NCBI GenBank assembly: GCA_016716275.1
Contig: JADJWR010000004.1
Span: 77,758 to 141,757 of the forward strand
Direction of reading: 5' to 3'
Length of the DNA stretch: 64,000 nucleotides
From: Burkholderiales bacterium
GTDB lineage: Bacteria > Pseudomonadota > Gammaproteobacteria > Burkholderiales > Burkholderiaceae_F
Shown: positions 61,153-64,000 of the stretch, piece after piece
How positions within the stretch are numbered: the first letter of the stretch is position 1
Layout: the number at the start of each line of letters is the position of its first letter
Notes under the pieces: model-generated
Database searches by the model: none
Told to the model about the DNA's origin: nothing
The model's input: only the letters and a program-made list of their open reading frames with translations
Program-made: the position numbers and the translations under genes

Positions 61153-62477
61153 ATGACGCTGTCGATCGTTCTGCAATTCGTGGTGGTGCTGGCTGCGATC
61201 TGGATGGGTGCGCGCTTCTCCGGCGTCGGCCTGGGCCTGTGGGGCGCGGTCGGCCTGCTGGTGCTGGTGGTGGCCTTCGGCGTCGTGCCGACCTCGCCGC
61301 CGATCGACGTGATGCTGATCATCCTGGCGGTGATCATGGCCGCCAGCGTGATGGACGCCGCCGGCGGCATCGACTTCCTAGTGCGGATCGCCGAGCGGAT
61401 CATCCGCGCCAATCCGAAGTACGTGACGATCGTCGCGCCGCTGACGACGTGGAGCTTCACGTTCGTCGCGGGCACCGGCCACATCGTCTACCCGCTGCTG
61501 CCGGTGATCTACGAGACCGCGCACGGCAGCGGCATCCGGCCCGAGCGGCCGATGGCGGTGGCCACGATCGCCTCGCAGCAGGCGATCACCGCCAGCCCGG
61601 TGGCGGCAGCCACCGCGGCGATGATCGGCCTGTTCTCGGAGAAGGGCCTGACGCAATGGGGCCTGCCGGAGATCCTGATGATCTGCGTGCCGGCGACGCT
61701 GACCGGTGTGGTCGCGGCGGCGATCGTCTCGATGTTCGTCGGCCGCGACCTGAAGGATGACCCGGCGTACCAGGCGCGCCTGAAAGCCGGCGAGATACCG
61801 GCGCCGAAGGCGCTCGGCGAGAAGGCGCCGCTGAAGCCGGGGGCGAAGTCCTCCGCCTACATCTTCCTCGCCGGCGTGGCGCTGGTGGTGCTGTTCGGCT
61901 TCTTCCCTGCGCTGCGCCAGATCCCCGGTGCCAAGGCGCCGCTGGCATGCCGATCGTGATCGAGATCGTCATGATGTCGGTGGCGGCGATCATGCTGGCC
62001 ATCACCAAGGTGCACGTCGACGAGGTGCCGAAGACGCCGACGCTTCGCGCCGGCGTGGTGGCGGTGATCGGTATCTTCGGCCTGGCCTGGCTCGGCGACA
62101 GCTTCATCGCCGCGCACAAGGACGTGATCGTGCCGGCGATCGGCGACATGGCGAAGATGGCGCCCTGGACCTTCGCCTTCGGGCTGTTCTTCGCCTCGGT
62201 GCTGCTGTACAGCCAGGCGGCGACCACGCGCGCGCTGATGCCGCTGGGCATCGCGCTCGGCATCCCGCCGCAGTTCCTGATCGCGATGTTCCCGTCCGTC
62301 AACGGCTACTTCTTCATCCCGACCTACGGCTCGCTGATCGCGGCGATCAACTTCGACCTGTCCGGCACGACGAAGATCGGCAAGTACGTGCTGAACCACT
62401 CGTTCATGATCCCGGGGCTGGTCGCCACCTCGGTGGCGGTGGTGACCGGCCTGTTCCTGGCGAGGATCATGTTCTGA
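61153..62477 (+). pseudogene. dcuA: Anaerobic C4-dicarboxylate transporter (DcuA/DcuB type) with a one-base frameshift
   Basis: Dcu transporters exchange fumarate, aspartate or succinate in anaerobic growth. The first part (61153-61959) has LQFVVVLAAIWMGARFSGVG, FVAGTGHIVYPLLPVIYETA and the family core ASQQAITASPVAAATAAMIG. It ends early at ACRS. The second part runs from about 61947 in the next frame, with TTRALMPLGIALGIPPQFLI, PTYGSLIAAINFDLSGTTKI and the C-terminus LARIMF. Adding one base near 61946-61948 (CTGGCATG read as CTGGCGATG) restores a full-length protein of about 441 residues. Placed after aspA as in Escherichia coli. Confidence 0.87.
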
Positions 62478-62545
62478 GCGGACCGGCGATGACTATCGGC
62501 ATCTGAGCTCACGGTGAACTGACTCGACATCGAACGAACGCGTCA

Positions 62546-62563
62546 TTCCCGCGCAAGCGGGAA
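62546..62563. repeat. REP-like short inverted repeat
   Basis: TTCCCGC and GCGGGAA pair around GCAA, in a wider context CGTCATTCCCGCGCAAGCGG. This word is a common dispersed intergenic hairpin in proteobacteria. It lies between dcu and the toxin-antitoxin genes. Confidence 0.6.
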
Positions 62564-62624
62564 CGACGCACCCGCTTGCAGATGTCGTCTGGCGCACCGG
62601 CCAGAGCCCTCGGAGCATATACGC

Positions 62625-62653
62625 TTGACGTACATCGTCCAAGGGACTATGGT
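62625..62653 (+). promoter_or_regulatory. Sigma-70-type promoter of higBA
   Basis: TTGACG at 62625-62630 and TATGGT at 62648-62653 are separated by exactly 17 bases. Transcription should begin around 62660, almost at the higB ATG (62662), with no ribosome site upstream, so higB mRNA may be leaderless. Confidence 0.65.
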
Positions 62654-62661
62654 GTGGCTCG

Positions 62662-62946
62662 ATGATTCAGAGCTACCGCGACAAGCGGACGAGGGAGCTT
62701 GCCGATGGCAAGCGCGTCCGGGAGTTCGACGGCTTCCGCCGTCAGGCAGAGAAGCGCCTCGACATGCTGGACGCCGCGACCAGCCTTGCGGATCTTCGGG
62801 CGCTGCCATCGAATGCGCTCGAAGGACTGAAGGGCGACCGAAGGGGCCAGTACAGCATCCGCATCAACATGCAATGGCGGATCTGCTTCGAATGGCCCGA
62901 CGGACAGAGCGGCCCCTCGAACGTCGAAATCGTGGACTACCACTGA
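62662..62946 (+). CDS. higB: HigB/RelE-type toxin
   Basis: A 94-residue mRNA interferase-like protein of the HigB group: MIQSYRDKRTRELADGKRVR at the start, LEGLKGDRRGQYSIRINMQW, and RICFEWPDGQSGPSNVEIVD, with basic residues typical of the RelE/HigB active surface. It would cut mRNA at the ribosome when unbound by its antitoxin. The toxin-first order is the usual hig layout. The antitoxin gene begins 13 bases later. Confidence 0.93.
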   Translation: MIQSYRDKRTRELADGKRVREFDGFRRQAEKRLDMLDAATSLADLRALPSNALEGLKGDRRGQYSIRINMQWRICFEWPDGQSGPSNVEIVDYH

Positions 62947-62959
62947 AAGGAATTTTTCG

Positions 62960-63274
62960 ATGGCACGCACGCCAATCCACCCCGGCGAAATCCTCGCCGA
63001 CGAGCTCGATGAACTCGGCGTCAGTCCGACCGAACTGTCGCGTCAGATCCGCGTTCCGGCAAATCGCATTAGCCAGATCATTAACGGCAAGCGTGCGATC
63101 ACAGGCGACACGGCCCTTCGCCTCGCGCACTGGTTCGGCACCAGCCCGCAGTTCTGGATGAACTTGCAGGCGCTTCACGACGTGCGGCAGGCAGAAGTAC
63201 AAGCAGGGACGGAAATCAGACGCCTCCCGACCAAGCCCGAGAAGTCCAAGACCCGCCATCCGCGCCCGGCGTAA
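62960..63274 (+). CDS. higA: HigA-type antitoxin
   Basis: A 104-residue helix-turn-helix antitoxin: MARTPIHPGEILADELDELG is the HigA/VapA start, followed by LSRQIRVPANRISQIINGKR and LRLAHWFGTSPQFWMNLQAL. It should bind HigB and repress the shared promoter at 62625. AAGGAATTTTTCG lies before ATG 62960. It ends with a basic, Pro-rich tail, KSKTRHPRPA. Confidence 0.95.
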   Translation: MARTPIHPGEILADELDELGVSPTELSRQIRVPANRISQIINGKRAITGDTALRLAHWFGTSPQFWMNLQALHDVRQAEVQAGTEIRRLPTKPEKSKTRHPRPA

Positions 63275-63303
63275 AACAGGACGCACATGCGGGTAACCAA
63301 CGA

Positions 63304-63330
63304 GACCCACCAGCCGTAATCTGGCGGGTC
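63304..63330 (+). terminator. Probable terminator after higA
   Basis: GACCCACCAG (63304-63313) pairs with CTGGCGGGTC (63321-63330) with one mismatch, followed by GTATTTGC. The T run is weak, so termination may be partial. Confidence 0.55.
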
Positions 63331-63362
63331 GTATTTGCTCCAGCCGGAGCGACGAGGACACG

Positions 63363-64000
63363 ATGGCGACAGGAACAGGCGGGAGTTCCAAGGGCTCGAA
63401 GCTCGCCACCTGGATCTTCGTCGCCGCGGTGGCCGGCGTGCTCGCCGGCTGGGCGGCCAACAGATGGGCGCCGGACGCCGCCGGTGCCGCTTCGCTCGCC
63501 GGCTACTTCTCGATCCTGTCGGACGTCTTCCTGCGGCTGATCAAGATGATCATCGCGCCGCTGGTGTTCGCCACCGTGGTGGCGGGCATCGCCGGCATGG
63601 GCGACAGCAAGGCGGTCGGCCGCATCGGCGGCAAGGCGCTCGCCTGGTTCATCACCGCCTCGCTGGTGTCGCTGCTGCTCGGCATGTTGTTCGCCAACTG
63701 GCTGCAGCCGGGCGCGAGCCTTGCGCTGCCGCTGCCGGACAAGGACGCGGCGACCAACCTGAAGACCGGCGGGCTGAACCTGCGCGAGTTCATCGCCCAC
63801 GTGTTCCCGGCCAGCTTCTTCCAGGCGATGGCGACCAACGAGATCCTGCAGATCCTCGTCTTCTCCTGCTTCTTCGGTTTCGCCATCGCTTCGTTGCCGG
63901 GTTCGCCGGCGAAGACCGTCACCGCCTTCATCACCGAACTGGTGCCGGTGATGCTGAAGGTCACCGACTTCGTGATGTGGTTCGCGCCGGCCGGCGTGTT
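63363..64000 (+). CDS. Dicarboxylate/amino acid:cation symporter, DctA/GltP family (truncated by the window edge)
   Basis: The first about 212 residues are present and the frame is open at the end. The first hydrophobic stretch is LATWIFVAAVAGVLAGWAAN. The family signature FLRLIKMIIAPLVFATVVAG with IAGMGDSKAVGRIGGKALAW is clear, as in DAACS transporters that import C4-dicarboxylates or glutamate with protons or sodium. GAGGACACG precedes ATG 63363. It continues the dicarboxylate theme of aspA, dcu and the two DASS genes. Confidence 0.92.
   Translation, partial: MATGTGGSSKGSKLATWIFVAAVAGVLAGWAANRWAPDAAGAASLAGYFSILSDVFLRLIKMIIAPLVFATVVAGIAGMGDSKAVGRIGGKALAWFITASLVSLLLGMLFANWLQPGASLALPLPDKDAATNLKTGGLNLREFIAHVFPASFFQAMATNEILQILVFSCFFGFAIASLPGSPAKTVTAFITELVPVMLKVTDFVMWFAPAGV

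Overview
The window is a high-GC, gene-dense piece of a betaproteobacterial chromosome, most likely from the Rhodocyclales or a near relative (inference). Support comes from the atp operon followed by hemE and priA, the DUF971-ubiE-Tim44-ubiJ-ubiB block, and several small betaproteobacterial families. It looks like ordinary chromosome: I see no insertion sequence, prophage or CRISPR array. Three genes near the right end and one near the left carry frame defects or a fusion, so either gene decay or indel errors in the assembly must be kept in mind.

Layout. 1-9.1 kb: end of the F1Fo ATP synthase operon (atpA end, atpG, atpD, atpC, strong terminator), a universal stress protein, a TonB-C-like lipoprotein, hemE, a gap with three DnaA-box-like nonamers, priA, and a membrane-anchored triheme cytochrome c. 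9.2-14.8 kb: tRNA-Arg(CCG) and a first minor-pilin locus (fimT-like, pilV, a fused pilW-pilX, a short pilY1, pilE-like). 14.9-21.6 kb: ubiquinone genes (ubiE, ubiJ, ubiB with Tim44 and DUF971 partners), a methyltransferase and a sodium:solute symporter. 21.9-28.8 kb: a second, full-length minor-pilin/PilY1 operon in the same gene order. 28.8-34.5 kb: housekeeping and small families (DUF6279 lipoprotein, glmU, GNAT, DUF423, rhomboid, TPR).

34.6-42.5 kb is a sulfur module: a periplasmic rhodanese, a PsrABC/PhsABC-like molybdoenzyme, a secreted protein joining a CXXCH motif to three rhodanese-like domains, a Lys/Ala-rich secreted peptide and two YeeE/YedE sulfur transporters. A (CAACC)7 tandem repeat sits just before the rhodanese-fusion gene. 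42.5-46.6 kb: FadL-type porin, SRPBCC protein, queC, a glutathione transferase lacking the usual cysteine, and an unknown protein.

46.7-53.4 kb is an arsenic module: arrA and arrB (respiratory arsenate reductase, with the RGRY motif known from ArrA), a TorD-type chaperone, an unknown 74-residue protein, then arsR, a frameshifted arsC and acr3. Arsenate respired outside the cytoplasm would give arsenite, which Acr3 exports under ArsR control. 53.4-64 kb: two DASS-type dicarboxylate transporters, a lipoprotein, DUF3300 and DUF2950 proteins, aspA (53-bp internal deletion) and dcu (1-nt frameshift), a higBA toxin-antitoxin pair and the start of a DctA/GltP-type symporter. The dicarboxylate genes fit fumarate/aspartate-based anaerobic metabolism, consistent with the two anaerobic-type molybdoenzymes.
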